A stretch of 64,000 nucleotides of DNA from an uncultured Chlorobiaceae bacterium (GCA_903994365.1 CAJEXL010000005.1:1-64000), one strand, 5' to 3'. Counted from the first letter of the stretch, positions 17,057 through 25,772 are shown. Numbers and translations are program-made. The notes: generated by a model not told the origin, from the sequence alone.

Positions 17057-18136
17057 ATGATCTACAAAGTCATTTCCAAAAAGGAGTTCAGGAGGTTTGT
17101 TGACGCACTGGTGAAGAGTAACAACTCTTTCGGGCCCCGGCAGGTTGACACCGATAGTCAGGGTAGCCCTGTCTACCAGTTCAAACCGGTGCAGTCCGTT
17201 GAGGAGATTGCCTTCGACTACACAGCAACTGCATCATCGGCCAAGCATCTCTTGCTTCCTTTCCGTGAGGAGCTGTCGCGTTTTGCCTTTCATGGGGATG
17301 AGTGGGAACAGCAGACAAGCTACGAGGCCGACCCTGTGGTGCTTGTCGGTTTGAGGCCGTGCGACATCAGCGCACTCAATATTCTTGACGATGTGCTGCT
17401 GAACAGCCATTTTCCCTCGCCCTACTACCTGGCCAAGCGCAAGAACACTTTTGTGATCGGCATGGATCATCTGCCGCTGCCCGACTGCTTCTGCAAATCG
17501 ATGAACCATCACACGGTCACCATAGGCTTTAACCTTTTCTGTTCTGATATTGGCGAGAACTATTATCTCTCAATCAACTCCTCGAAGGCCTTCAACTTCC
17601 TGAAGGAGTTTGAGACGCGGGAGCCGAACCATGATGATAACTGCCTGCTTGTTGAGCGACGCAAGCTCATCCAGAACAGTTTTCAAACCGAGATTGATGT
17701 TACCGCCCTTCCAAGCATTCTCGACATAGAGTTTGACTCCCCCGTCTGGGAAAAATGGGGGCAGAAGTGCCTCAACTGCGGCACATGCGCTATGGTCTGC
17801 CCCTCCTGCTACTGCTACTCGCTCACGGAGTCGTTTGACACCGATCTGAAGGGGGCAAGACGAGAGAAAAGCCTCTACTCCTGCAACCTTGTCGATTTTG
17901 CAGTGGTAGCGGGCGGTCACAATTTTCGGCCAAAAAACGGCGACCGATTGAAGTACCGCTATTACCATCAGCACCGGGGATTTGCAGAAAATGGCAACCA
18001 GCAGATCTGCGTCGGTTGCAACCGATGCGGGCGAGCCTGCCTGTCGGGCATTAACCCAAAAGATGTTATCAACGACCTCAGAATGGAGAAGGAGTCATGC
18101 CTGATATGCGTTTCGTCATCCCCCGCCAGGATATAA
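17057..18136 (+). CDS. hydB: Sulfhydrogenase beta subunit, 4Fe-4S protein
   Basis: 359 residues, the usual HydB/AsrA-like size. Two cysteine clusters near the C-terminus each bind a 4Fe-4S centre: [11 protein letters not shown] (about 243-253) and [11 protein letters not shown] (about 322-332). The subunit carries electrons between the HydG flavoprotein and the HydD/HydA hydrogenase dimer of the cytoplasmic NADP-linked group 3b enzyme. AsrA of anaerobic sulfite reductase shares this architecture, but the hydrogenase subunits downstream decide the call. hydG begins inside its last 40 bp. Confidence 0.85.
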   Translation: MIYKVISKKEFRRFVDALVKSNNSFGPRQVDTDSQGSPVYQFKPVQSVEEIAFDYTATASSAKHLLLPFREELSRFAFHGDEWEQQTSYEADPVVLVGLRPCDISALNILDDVLLNSHFPSPYYLAKRKNTFVIGMDHLPLPDCFCKSMNHHTVTIGFNLFCSDIGENYYLSINSSKAFNFLKEFETREPNHDDNCLLVERRKLIQNSFQTEIDVTALPSILDIEFDSPVWEKWGQKCLNCGTCAMVCPSCYCYSLTESFDTDLKGARREKSLYSCNLVDFAVVAGGHNFRPKNGDRLKYRYYHQHRGFAENGNQQICVGCNRCGRACLSGINPKDVINDLRMEKESCLICVSSSPARI

Positions 18137-19014
18137 ACTGCGAGGATTTTGCATCTTCGGCTCCCGATTTTAACCGCCGTTCGGAGATGATGAACACTGA
18201 CAGGGGGTTCAGGTGCCGCATTACGAATATCGTACAATTGACGGAGCTGGAGAAGCTCTTTCAGATTCGCATTGTTGACCCTGCGGAACGAAAACTTTTC
18301 CGCTTCAAACCTGGCCAGTTTCTCATGCTTGAACTACCCGGCTATGGCGATGTGCCAATCTCGATTTCAAGCTCCAGCACAAACCATGAGTTTTTGGAAC
18401 TCTGTATCCGCAAGGCGGGCCATGTAACCTCGGCGCTCTTCACCGTTGAAGAGGGGGCTTATGTCGCCATACGTGGCCCTTTCGGCTCATCGTTTCCGAT
18501 GGATGAGATGGCCGGACACAACATCCTCCTGATTGCTGGCGGACTCGGCATTGCGCCGCTTCGCGCCCCGCTCTTCTGGATTAACGAGCATCGCGACCGC
18601 TTTCTTGATGTCAATCTGCTTTACGGCGCAAAAGAGCCATCGCAGTTGCTTTTCACCTGGCAGTTTGAGGAGTGGGAGATGATCAACCATATCCGGCTGC
18701 ATACCATTGTGGAGCATGACGATGCGGCATGGAGAGGCAAAACCGGCATGATCACCGATCTTTTTAATGATATCTCCGTCGATGTAAAGAAGAGTTACGC
18801 CATCGTCTGCGGGCCACCAATCATGTTCAAGTTTGTCTGCGGCTATCTCGACAAGCTTGGCATACCGATGAACCGCATGTTTGTTTCACTGGAGAGGCGG
18901 ATGCACTGCGGAATGGGCAAATGCTGCCGCTGCATGGTTGGCTCCACCTTCACCTGCATTGACGGTCCGGTTTTCGATTACTGGTCGGTTATGAATTTGA
19001 AGGAGGCAATATAG
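18097..19014 (+). CDS. hydG: Sulfhydrogenase gamma subunit, FAD/NAD(P)-binding reductase
   Basis: 305 residues of ferredoxin-NADP reductase fold. An FAD-binding barrel ([19 protein letters not shown]) is followed by a nucleotide domain with [13 protein letters not shown] and [11 protein letters not shown], then a 2Fe-2S site with Cys in CGMGKCCRC and a fourth Cys seven residues on. It exchanges electrons with NAD(P)H for HydB. ATG 18097 has GGAG eight bases upstream and overlaps hydB by 40 bp; ATGs at 18187/18190 are alternatives. The last 35 bp reappear at 20735-20769. The stop codon runs into a ten-base G tract. Confidence 0.85.
   Translation: MPDMRFVIPRQDINCEDFASSAPDFNRRSEMMNTDRGFRCRITNIVQLTELEKLFQIRIVDPAERKLFRFKPGQFLMLELPGYGDVPISISSSSTNHEFLELCIRKAGHVTSALFTVEEGAYVAIRGPFGSSFPMDEMAGHNILLIAGGLGIAPLRAPLFWINEHRDRFLDVNLLYGAKEPSQLLFTWQFEEWEMINHIRLHTIVEHDDAAWRGKTGMITDLFNDISVDVKKSYAIVCGPPIMFKFVCGYLDKLGIPMNRMFVSLERRMHCGMGKCCRCMVGSTFTCIDGPVFDYWSVMNLKEAI
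18980..19014 (+). repeat. 35-bp direct repeat, copy 1 (3' end of hydG)
   Basis: The last codons of hydG ([10 protein letters not shown] and stop). It matches 20735-20769 at 32 of 35 bases. The three differences (GTT/GTG, GCA/GCG, ATA/ATT) are all silent third-position changes, so the distant copy also preserved the protein sequence. Confidence 0.9.
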
Positions 19015-19023
19015 GGGGGGGGG
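19014..19023. repeat. Ten-base G homopolymer and TTCAA-type short repeats
   Basis: Ten consecutive G bases start at the last base of the hydG stop codon, directly followed by AAGTTCAA-GGTTCAA-AGTTCAA direct repeats (to about 19049). Such a tract is slippage-prone; here it lies after the stop, so coding is not affected. Confidence 0.8.
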
Positions 19024-19043
19024 CAAAGTTCAAGGTTCAAAGT

Positions 19044-19934
19044 TCAAGAAGATTGCAGGAGGGCGACTGGTACGCCAGCAATCTCTGCTGCTTGTTCAGT
19101 GCTCATCCCGATCTCTACCAACCTCTGGGCGACCTGAAGCTTGCCCTCTTCAATACCCTCCACCTTTCCTTCAACCTTACCCTCCGCCTTACCATCTGCC
19201 TTGCCCTCATCATAGGCTGTATCAATGACATTTTTCAAGTCACGATATATCTTGAGGCTATCCTCGTAGGCGGCAGCTTCAGCAGGAGAGTATTTTGCTA
19301 TCTCTGCTATCTCAAATACTTTGCTGAATACTTTTTCTTGCAGCCGTTGTGGGCGATCAGTGAGTTCCGGCAGGTGGCGAAGCAGATAGCACCATTTATC
19401 AAAATCGGTCACCAGCTCGTCAACACTTTTGTGAAACTTTGGCAGTTCAAGGTAAATGAAGGTGAGTTTGTTGTAGAATACTTGACCTGTTGAACGGTCA
19501 ACAAGCTTCACTTCGTGGTGAACAACATCACGCGATGCTTGATCTTCGTCAAAGATAAAATCAAGAATGCCAACCATATAGACAGGTTGCAGACGAAAAT
19601 CCCATGTCCCTTTTTTGGCTTGCTGCTGAATTGGGAATGAAGAATAAAAGACCGAACGATCTTTGAAATAGTTCTGCTTTGCCCGCTGCATTTCGACGAT
19701 AAAGGTGTCGCCGTGCTCATTCGTGCAATGCAGGTCGAAAATAGCTCGGCGATCAAATTCGCTGCGCCCCGTTTGTTCTGTGGGCATAAATGAGAGTTCA
19801 GCAATAATGCCCGCGTCAGCAGGCAGCAACGAGTTCAGAAACGCGATCAAAAGATCTTTGTTCACCTCTGAACCGAAAATTTTCTTGAAACCGAAGTCGG
19901 TGAAGGGGTTGATGTAGCGCTCATTCGTCGTCAT
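19044..19934 (-). CDS. Rpn-family recombination-promoting nuclease / PD-(D/E)XK transposase-like protein
   Basis: 296 residues. It starts NPFTDFGFKKIFGSE, the hallmark of the PD-(D/E)XK 'transposase' family (PF12784), with catalytic-core candidates in RRAIFDLHC and FIVEMQR (about 66-84). A charged EGKADGKAEGKVEGK repeat (about 247-264) and a C-terminal GMSTEQAAEIAGV helix follow, as in Rpn proteins. E. coli Rpn proteins are DNA endonucleases that raise RecA-independent recombination. The gene lies antisense inside the interrupted hydrogenase operon, between the two hydG tails. Whether it moved itself or helped others move is unknown. Confidence 0.82.
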   Translation of the reverse strand: MTTNERYINPFTDFGFKKIFGSEVNKDLLIAFLNSLLPADAGIIAELSFMPTEQTGRSEFDRRAIFDLHCTNEHGDTFIVEMQRAKQNYFKDRSVFYSSFPIQQQAKKGTWDFRLQPVYMVGILDFIFDEDQASRDVVHHEVKLVDRSTGQVFYNKLTFIYLELPKFHKSVDELVTDFDKWCYLLRHLPELTDRPQRLQEKVFSKVFEIAEIAKYSPAEAAAYEDSLKIYRDLKNVIDTAYDEGKADGKAEGKVEGKVEGIEEGKLQVAQRLVEIGMSTEQAAEIAGVPVALLQSS

Positions 19935-19974
19935 GGTGCGGTAGTTGTCTGGATATGGTTCGCAGAAAATTGAG

Positions 19975-20025
19975 TGCGCTACGATGAGGTGCGCTTGCTG
20001 TAATAATACGATTTTTACGGGGATT
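19975..20025. repeat. 51-bp element upstream of the first Rpn gene
   Basis: This stretch aligns without gaps with 21982-22032 at 38 of 51 positions. On the minus strand both contain an A-rich block, a -10-like hexamer (TATTAT here) and a conserved TTACAG. It starts 41 bp upstream of the Rpn start and is therefore probably its promoter region, preserved between the two paralogues. Confidence 0.5.
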
Positions 20026-20114
20026 TACATTCTCTTTCTTCATCAGCAATTGAGGTACAGGATTTAGCAAAGCTCGAATTGCCAACTGACAATCGAACTT
20101 TTTCGCGTGCACAT

Positions 20115-20144
20115 AAAAAAAACGGCAGCCACACACGACTGCCG
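20115..20144 (-). terminator. Intrinsic terminator of the outer-membrane protein gene
   Basis: On the minus strand CGGCAG pairs with CTGCCG around a ten-base loop and is followed by eight T residues. It lies 40 bp beyond the stop of the truncated outer-membrane protein gene and faces the right way for it. Confidence 0.8.
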
Positions 20145-20183
20145 GTACGCTGGTAGAGCTTGTACAGTTAAAACGGAGATACT

Positions 20184-20734
20184 TTAAAAGCCATACCTCA
20201 CACCAGCCAACAAATTACTACCTGCAACGTTTAAATCGACTGAACCAGTGGTAGCGTTGTTAACCGTATAGTTTGCCGCGTTAAAATAACGGTAGCCAAA
20301 ATCAACGGTAATCCGCTCTGAGGCTTTGATGCCAACGCCTGTACCAATTTGCCATGCGAATCCTGTTGTTGCATCAACATCTGTTGGCTTAACGCTCATA
20401 AGGCCAATACCAGCAATCAGATATAGTGAAACTTTAGAGTTTTTTATTGAAAAATCGCGATCGCCGTTTGCCATGAACGAGAGTAGTGCAACGCTGTCAT
20501 CGGTTGTTACAGCCGTTCCTGCCATTTTATCAACGGTATGGGATTGATAGCCGATAGCACCCTCGACGCGATAGTCGTCAGACTTAACGCCGACAGCAAG
20601 GTTCAGCGGGATTCCTGATTTGTATTCCATGAAATCGGTTAAGGTAAAGCCACTTGCGGTTGCTTTGGAATTACTGAGCAATCCCAAGCCAGCCGATGCG
20701 CTGACGTATGTTTTGGCGACAGCGGGTGTTGCCC
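20184..20734 (-). pseudogene. Outer-membrane beta-barrel protein missing its start and signal peptide
   Basis: The frame reads ATPAVAKTYVSASAGLGLL and on through alternating beta strands to a terminal Phe (LLAGVRYGF), the usual closing signal of outer-membrane barrels recognised by BamA. The mature-like part is about 182 residues (OmpA/OmpW-like barrel, PF13505 type). Upstream of codon A-T-P the sequence becomes the copied hydG tail at 20735, so the start codon and the signal peptide are gone; the only in-frame starts would be a TTG at 20687 inside the barrel. It keeps its own terminator, which indicates a once intact gene cut by the rearrangement. Confidence 0.72.
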
Positions 20735-20769
20735 ACTGGTCGGTGATGAATTTGAAGGAGGCGATTTAG
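20735..20769 (+). repeat. 35-bp direct repeat, copy 2 (orphan hydG tail)
   Basis: Encodes [10 protein letters not shown] and stop like the end of hydG, with three silent differences. It is joined abruptly to the 5' truncated outer-membrane protein gene on its left and is probably followed by the original downstream flank of hydG on its right. Confidence 0.88.
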
Positions 20770-20916
20770 AACATCTTGAATTCGGGCTGGAAAGGTACTC
20801 GACAGGATCAGAATTCTTTGAGTATTTTTAAATCAATGAATAATGGCCGCGTCACTATGGCAGATCTGTACCATATCGGATTTGGTTGAGAACGACACGG
20901 CAGGGTAAAACCGATT

Positions 20917-21792
20917 TCAATGGCGTAGCAATTGTACATCTATCCCGGCAACCGCTGCTGCCTCTTCAGCACTCATTCCCTTCGCTACCAATCTTTCGGC
21001 AACGTCAAGTTTTCCTATCTCAATTCCCTCCTCCTTGCCTTCCATACGGGCGCAATAATAGTTGGTCTCGACATAACTTGCCTCATCGCGCAGGGAATCC
21101 TGATAACGGTTGTAGGCACGAAGCTCTTCGTCCGACATGCTCAACAGAGCAAATGATTGCTTTGCTTTTTGAATACCTTTAGCCTTGAAATCATCCTTGA
21201 TCTCCTGGTTTTTGAGAAAATATATCCACTCGTCAAGTGTTGTTGTTGCTATGCTGTTAAAATTATTCACCTTGATCAGGTAGTACTCGGGATAGACATT
21301 GCTGATGCTGTTTTTGCCGTACAGCATCTGTTGACGACGATCAAGCTCAAGGGTGTCGTGGTCGTGTATGCCCGTGAAGCTTGTGGCTCCACGATAGATG
21401 TAGTCTGACCCATGACCAAGGTCAAAGTAGAGAATATTGACCGAGATAACCTTCACCAGAGTTGCATACGCCTCGCTCTCTTTCTGATGCTCGGTGATGA
21501 CTCGCGATGTGCCGTAGAGCATCCGCTGCAGGTAATCATATTCCCGGTCATACTGCACTTCGATAATGATGAGTTCGCCTTTTCCGTTCTTGACCTTGAG
21601 ATCAACACGGTTGAATTTATCGCCTCTGCTCTCCTTGTTGCTTTCGCTCTCCAGAATTTCAAGAATAGTGATATCCTCGCCAAGCAGCTCGCTTAAAAAG
21701 CCTTCAAGTATCTCAAAATTGACCCTGCTGCGCAGTAATCGCTTCATTGCCCAGTCAAAGGTGATCAGTTTTCTGGGCGATCCTGGATTCAT
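20917..21792 (-). CDS. Second Rpn-family PD-(D/E)XK nuclease/transposase-like protein
   Basis: 291 residues from ATG 21792 (MNPGSPRKLITFDWAMK); the frame is open to an ATG at 21843. The core shows NRVDLKVKN and IIIEVQYD (about 80-100), fitting the D...ExQ active-site pattern of this nuclease-transposase family, then YLIKVNNF and a C-terminal EGKEEGIEIGKLDVAERLVAKG repeat with GMSAEEAAAVAG. The family is the same as the gene at 19044 but the two differ along most of their length, so they are distant paralogues, not a recent duplicate. It also sits antisense inside the hydrogenase operon. Confidence 0.8.
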   Translation of the reverse strand: MNPGSPRKLITFDWAMKRLLRSRVNFEILEGFLSELLGEDITILEILESESNKESRGDKFNRVDLKVKNGKGELIIIEVQYDREYDYLQRMLYGTSRVITEHQKESEAYATLVKVISVNILYFDLGHGSDYIYRGATSFTGIHDHDTLELDRRQQMLYGKNSISNVYPEYYLIKVNNFNSIATTTLDEWIYFLKNQEIKDDFKAKGIQKAKQSFALLSMSDEELRAYNRYQDSLRDEASYVETNYYCARMEGKEEGIEIGKLDVAERLVAKGMSAEEAAAVAGIDVQLLRH

Positions 21793-21981
21793 GGCATGAC
21801 ACATTTCAAGGTTACACAGGAGAGAAGAGAGTGCATACAGCATAACAGGCGCTCTGTTTTCCTTTGAAAATACACTTTATTGGCGGGATTGCAAATCGCA
21901 ACCAGAAGGCTACTCAAAACAAGCCTGGAAGCTACTTCAACGTCATAGTGTGATTGGCAAATTGTGCTGATAAACATCAGA

Positions 21982-22032
21982 TGCGCGACCAAAAGACGCA
22001 CTTACTGTAATTATACAATTTTTATAGGAATT
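21982..22032. repeat. 51-bp element upstream of the second Rpn gene
   Basis: Matches 19975-20025 at 38 of 51 ungapped positions. It contains the TATAAT hexamer of the candidate promoter and lies 190 bp before the ATG at 21792. Confidence 0.5.
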
Positions 22033-22037
22033 GTCGA
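22010..22037 (-). promoter_or_regulatory. Candidate sigma-70-type promoter for the second Rpn gene
   Basis: On the minus strand TCGACA (22037-22032) and a perfect TATAAT (22015-22010) are 16 bp apart. The -10 box falls inside the element shared by both Rpn genes. Distance to the coding start is long (about 170-220 bp), so a leader is implied. Confidence 0.4.
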
Positions 22038-22119
22038 ACGAATCAAGTCCAAAACTGGATTTCTCTCGCTTCTTGAGTACATTTGACTGACGGAAACCAG
22101 ATACAAACTCCAGACCACC

Positions 22120-22860
22120 ATGAAGCTGAAAATCGCCTCGTTCGACTTTACCTGCTGTGAAGGGTGCCAGTTGCAGTTTGCCAACAGTGAGTCAACACTC
22201 ACCGACTTTCTTGAGCTGCTCGACATCAGAAACTTCAGGGAGATCTTGTCGGAAAAGCACGACGATTACGACATCGCGTTTATAGAAGGGAGCATCAGCC
22301 GCGAGGATGAAGTGGAACGGCTGCTGAAGATACGGCTGCAGGCGAAAGTGCTGGTGGCTTTTGGCACCTGCGCCTGTTTCGGCGGTGTCAACAGCCTGAA
22401 AAACAGATTTCCGCTGGATGAGACTGTCAGAGAAGTTTATGGTGCCATGGCTATTGAAACCCTGCCAGTAAGAAAGATCAGTGATCTGGTGAAGGTTGAC
22501 CTCTCAATTCCAGGATGCCCGGTTGCCAAGGAGGAGGTGGAACGTATAATTGTGAGTTTGGCCACCGGTTCGCAGGTTACTCTGCCGAAATATCCGGTCT
22601 GCGTGGAGTGCAAGCAGCAGCTCAACACCTGCCTCTTTGACCTTGGTGAAATTTGCATGGGGCCAATCACCCGTGCTGGCTGCAATGCGGTCTGCCCGAC
22701 GGGAAAAACCGCTTGTCTTGGATGCCGCGGCCCGGCTGAGGAGCTGAACATGCCAGCATTTCTTGAACTGGTAAGGGAGAGAAAACTGAGCCACAGCGAC
22801 CTCCAGGAAAAACTTTCCTTTTATAACGCTTTTGAACCGGTCGCTACCGATGAAACGTGA
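22120..22860 (+). CDS. hydD: Sulfhydrogenase delta subunit (NiFe-hydrogenase small subunit)
   Basis: 246 residues without a Tat signal peptide, as expected for a cytoplasmic group 3 enzyme. Ligands of the proximal 4Fe-4S cluster are in CCEGCQLQF (about 12-20), GTCACFGG and PGCP. A cysteine-rich C-terminal half ([22 protein letters not shown]) would carry further clusters, linking HydA to HydB. The gene is separated from hydG by about 3.1 kb of inserted DNA but overlaps hydA by 11 bp. It lacks a recognisable ribosome-binding site. Confidence 0.88.
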   Translation: MKLKIASFDFTCCEGCQLQFANSESTLTDFLELLDIRNFREILSEKHDDYDIAFIEGSISREDEVERLLKIRLQAKVLVAFGTCACFGGVNSLKNRFPLDETVREVYGAMAIETLPVRKISDLVKVDLSIPGCPVAKEEVERIIVSLATGSQVTLPKYPVCVECKQQLNTCLFDLGEICMGPITRAGCNAVCPTGKTACLGCRGPAEELNMPAFLELVRERKLSHSDLQEKLSFYNAFEPVATDET

Positions 22861-24124
22861 CTTTTCGCTTGATATCCGTCATTTAACCAGAGTGGAGGGA
22901 CATGCCAACATCCAGATCACGGTCAGGGATGGCGAGCTTGTTGATGCCCGCTGGGCTATTGTGGAGACTCCACGCTTTTTTGAGGTGATGCTCAAGGGAA
23001 TGAGCGCTGAACGAGTCCCTTTTTTGACATCAAGAATCTGCGGCATCTGCTCCATCAGCCACTCACTTGCAAGCATCAGGGCGGTTGAACGGGCCATGGA
23101 AATTGTGCCTCCGGTTGCGGCAGAGAAGACAAGGCTGCTGGCAATGCACGGCGAAACCTTGCAGAGCCATGCCCTGCACCTCTTTTTCCTTGTCGCGCCC
23201 GATTTTGCAGGCACTTCCAGTGTTTTGCCGCTGATGCAGTCTCACCCCGATCTGGTCAGGGCAGGGCTTCAGCTCAAGGAGCTTGGCAATGAAATCAGCA
23301 CCGTAACAACCGGACGCTGCACCCACCCGGTCAGCTTGGTGGTTGGCGGAATCAGCAAAGCCCCCGACAAACAGAGACTCTTCCATCTGCGCACGATGAT
23401 TCAGGAGAGCAAACCAGCGCTTGAGATCACCTGCGCTTTTTTCCGATCGCTCACCATCCCTGATTTCAGCCGTGAAACTGAGTTTATCTCACTTTCTAAC
23501 GGCTCCAACTACCCGGCCATCGGGGGACAGCTTGTCTCGACAGACGGCGTTAAACGGGATGAGAATGATTACCTCCTGATGACCAACGAGTACACCCGTG
23601 ATTTTTCAACCTCGAAATTTACCCGGCTCAGCCGAGAATCGTCGGTGGCTGGTGCGCTGGCACGCTTCAACAATAACGCTCACCTGCTGCACCCGAAAGC
23701 AAAAGAGTGCGCTGCACGTTTCGGCCTTGAACCGGTCTGCCACAACCCCTTCATGAACAATATTGCCCAGCTTGTGGAGTGCGTTCATATCCTTGAGGAT
23801 GCGGAGAGACTCATCAATTGGCTACTCGACATGGAGTTGATTGATATAAAAACCGCTTATAGGCCAAAAGCCGGTTCGGCAACCGGTGCCGTTGAAGCGC
23901 CACGTGGCATACTCTATCACCATATTGAAACTGACGATGAGGGAAAAGTGACAAAGGCCGATTGCATTATCCCCACGACGCAGAATAACGGGAACATTCA
24001 TGACGATCTGCGATCTCTTGCCGCTCAAGCGTTCAAGGAGGAAAAGAGTGATGAGGAGATAACAAAGCTTTGTGAAATGGTGGTGCGATCTTACGATCCC
24101 TGTGTCTCCTGCTCGGTACATTGA
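22850..24124 (+). CDS. hydA: Sulfhydrogenase alpha subunit (NiFe-hydrogenase large subunit)
   Basis: 424 residues from ATG 22850, which overlaps the hydD stop; an in-frame TTG at 22832 is less likely. The NiFe site is supplied by [11 protein letters not shown] near residue 63 and DPCVSCSVH at the C-terminus. With hydBGD it forms the heterotetrameric H2:NADP oxidoreductase. The protein ends exactly at the histidine of DPCxxCxxH. Most large subunits carry a short extension after it that a dedicated protease removes once nickel is inserted; here there is nothing to remove. Confidence 0.9.
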   Translation: MKRDFSLDIRHLTRVEGHANIQITVRDGELVDARWAIVETPRFFEVMLKGMSAERVPFLTSRICGICSISHSLASIRAVERAMEIVPPVAAEKTRLLAMHGETLQSHALHLFFLVAPDFAGTSSVLPLMQSHPDLVRAGLQLKELGNEISTVTTGRCTHPVSLVVGGISKAPDKQRLFHLRTMIQESKPALEITCAFFRSLTIPDFSRETEFISLSNGSNYPAIGGQLVSTDGVKRDENDYLLMTNEYTRDFSTSKFTRLSRESSVAGALARFNNNAHLLHPKAKECAARFGLEPVCHNPFMNNIAQLVECVHILEDAERLINWLLDMELIDIKTAYRPKAGSATGAVEAPRGILYHHIETDDEGKVTKADCIIPTTQNNGNIHDDLRSLAAQAFKEEKSDEEITKLCEMVVRSYDPCVSCSVH

Positions 24125-24154
24125 GCGCATAACCTCCTCAGAAGAACCAGTACA

Positions 24155-24187
24155 AGGCAGGGAAACATAAGCGAGGTTCCCCTGCCC
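24155..24187. terminator. Hairpin between convergent hydA and FKBP genes
   Basis: GGCAGGGAAAC pairs imperfectly with GTTCCCCTGCC around an eleven-base loop, midway between the converging stops. No T-run follows on either strand, so it is a plausible but weak bidirectional terminator. Confidence 0.5.
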
Positions 24188-24194
24188 TGCAAGC

Positions 24195-24623
24195 TCAGAG
24201 AATCTCCACAAGCTCAATCTCAAAGGTGAGCTGCTGACCAGCCAAAGGGTGGTTGGCATCAAGCGTTACCGATGTGTCGCTCAAATCAACAATCATGACA
24301 ACGGCCTGATTGCCATCCTGAAGTCCTACCTGAAGCTGTTGGCCAATTTCAAGCTCCATATCAGCCGGAAACCTCTCACGATCAACGTCAGTCACAAGAT
24401 CTTTGCTGTGCTCTCCATAAGCCTCCCCGGCGGGAATAACCGTCACCTTTTTGTCGCCAATGGACATCTCAATGACTGCCGTGTCAAACCCGGCTATCAC
24501 CTCTCCGCCACCTACGGTAAACTTCAGCGGTTCACGCTCTGCCGATGTGTCGAACATCGTACCATCATCAAGGGTTCCGGTATAATGAACTTTGACCGTA
24601 TCCCCTTTTTTTGCCTGCGCCAT
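24195..24623 (-). CDS. FKBP-type peptidyl-prolyl cis-trans isomerase, SlyD-like
   Basis: 142 residues in two parts. The FKBP domain comprises the N-terminal [16 protein letters not shown] and [14 protein letters not shown] segments and the C-terminal strand; the inserted IF chaperone flap runs about 75-125, ending before DANHPLAG, the motif typical of SlyD. It lacks the His-rich metal-binding tail of E. coli SlyD, so a nickel role cannot be claimed even though it lies next to hydrogenase genes. It speeds prolyl isomerisation and assists folding in the cytoplasm. AGGAGG-type bases precede the ATG. Confidence 0.88.
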   Translation of the reverse strand: MAQAKKGDTVKVHYTGTLDDGTMFDTSAEREPLKFTVGGGEVIAGFDTAVIEMSIGDKKVTVIPAGEAYGEHSKDLVTDVDRERFPADMELEIGQQLQVGLQDGNQAVVMIVDLSDTSVTLDANHPLAGQQLTFEIELVEIL

Positions 24624-24683
24624 ACAACTCCTCCTTTTTAATTCTGATCAAAACAAGTTAAACCCATCTTACAACATCAATTT

Positions 24684-25748
24684 TTATAGTGCTCCGACGC
24701 TGCTGGCCGTCTCCGATTCCATAGTCACTTTCGGCAGGAAACCCGGATAGTTGAGCCTCAAAAATGCAATCAACTCTTCACGAACCAGACAGCGGAGATC
24801 CCACAGCTCCGCAGAATTCCCGGCACTGACCAGCGCCCGTACTTCAACCGACTTGTCGGTGGCATTGGTCACCTGCATTTTTGCCACCCGCTTGTCCCAC
24901 AGTGGTGTAGAGGTGACAATCCTCTCCAGCTCTTTGCGGAGAATGTCTGGCGGAAGCGCATAATCAATGGAGAGAAAAACCGTCCCAAGCAACTCTTGCG
25001 ATGTTCTGCTCCAGTTCTGAAAAGGACGTTCAATAAACCAGGTAATAGGCAGAATCATCCGCCGCTGATCCCAGAGCTGCACCACCACGTAGGTGAGGGT
25101 AATCTCCTCAATTTTCCCTTTCTCGTTCTCCACCACAACCTCATCTCCAATACTGATCGGCTGGGTTATAGCAATCTGAATGCCGGAGATAAGCGTTGTC
25201 AAGCTCTTTTGGGCTGCAAAACCAAACATGACACTCACAATACCTGCCGAAGCAAGAATACTCAGCCCAACCTGACGAACCGTATCGAAAGTCATCAGCA
25301 CACCGGCAATGGCAAGGAGCACACAGAGCGCATTCAAAATCTTGCGGGCAAGGTTCACATGCGTGGCAATTTTTCGTGCTGCCTCATTTTCACCTGCCTT
25401 TACTGCATAATACTGAAGAATAAACTGCTCCAGCACCATGAGCGAGCGCATGATGAACCATACTGTCCCGATAATGGCAAGAACAAGAAGCGCATGGTTC
25501 AGCAGCTCTGCAGTAGCCGAAGAGAGTGGGAAATAATGGACAAGAATTCCGAGACCAATAAGGGAAACAAGCAGCCGGAACGGCAATGCCAGAATCTCAA
25601 GCGGAATAGTGAATCCCCTTATTGCTGAACGGAGCAGAGCTATAACTTTAACAAAGAGCGAATTTGCCCCAAAATAAAACAGCAGGGCAAAGAGCACAAT
25701 GAGTGAGGGTATCAGATAACCCCCCTGAAGCAGATCCCATAAATTCAT
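24684..25748 (-). CDS. MscS-family mechanosensitive ion channel
   Basis: 354 residues. Four or five N-terminal hydrophobic segments are followed by the pore helix region GIVSVMFGFAAQKSLTTLISG (about 162-182 split over two turns) and the MscS beta domain with ITQPISIGDEVVV, then a mixed C-terminal domain ending near residue 340. These channels open in the inner membrane on hypo-osmotic stress. The glycine/alanine packing of the pore helix is looser than in E. coli MscS. It lies 24 bp after the oxidoreductase gene and may share its transcript. Confidence 0.85.
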   Translation of the reverse strand: MNLWDLLQGGYLIPSLIVLFALLFYFGANSLFVKVIALLRSAIRGFTIPLEILALPFRLLVSLIGLGILVHYFPLSSATAELLNHALLVLAIIGTVWFIMRSLMVLEQFILQYYAVKAGENEAARKIATHVNLARKILNALCVLLAIAGVLMTFDTVRQVGLSILASAGIVSVMFGFAAQKSLTTLISGIQIAITQPISIGDEVVVENEKGKIEEITLTYVVVQLWDQRRMILPITWFIERPFQNWSRTSQELLGTVFLSIDYALPPDILRKELERIVTSTPLWDKRVAKMQVTNATDKSVEVRALVSAGNSAELWDLRCLVREELIAFLRLNYPGFLPKVTMESETASSVGAL

Positions 25749-25772
25749 CGTCTCTCCGGTTGTTTGATCAAC

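Larger units (their letters stand above)
21793..22119. other. Intergenic region between the second Rpn gene and hydD
   Basis: 327 bp holding the second copy of the Rpn upstream element (21982-22032), a leftward promoter candidate and a GGCGGGATTGC / GCAACC patch around 21880. No gene was recognised. A promoter for hydD, now cut off from hydBG, would have to lie here or transcription must read through; none could be identified with confidence, and hydD has no clear ribosome-binding site. Confidence 0.5.
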
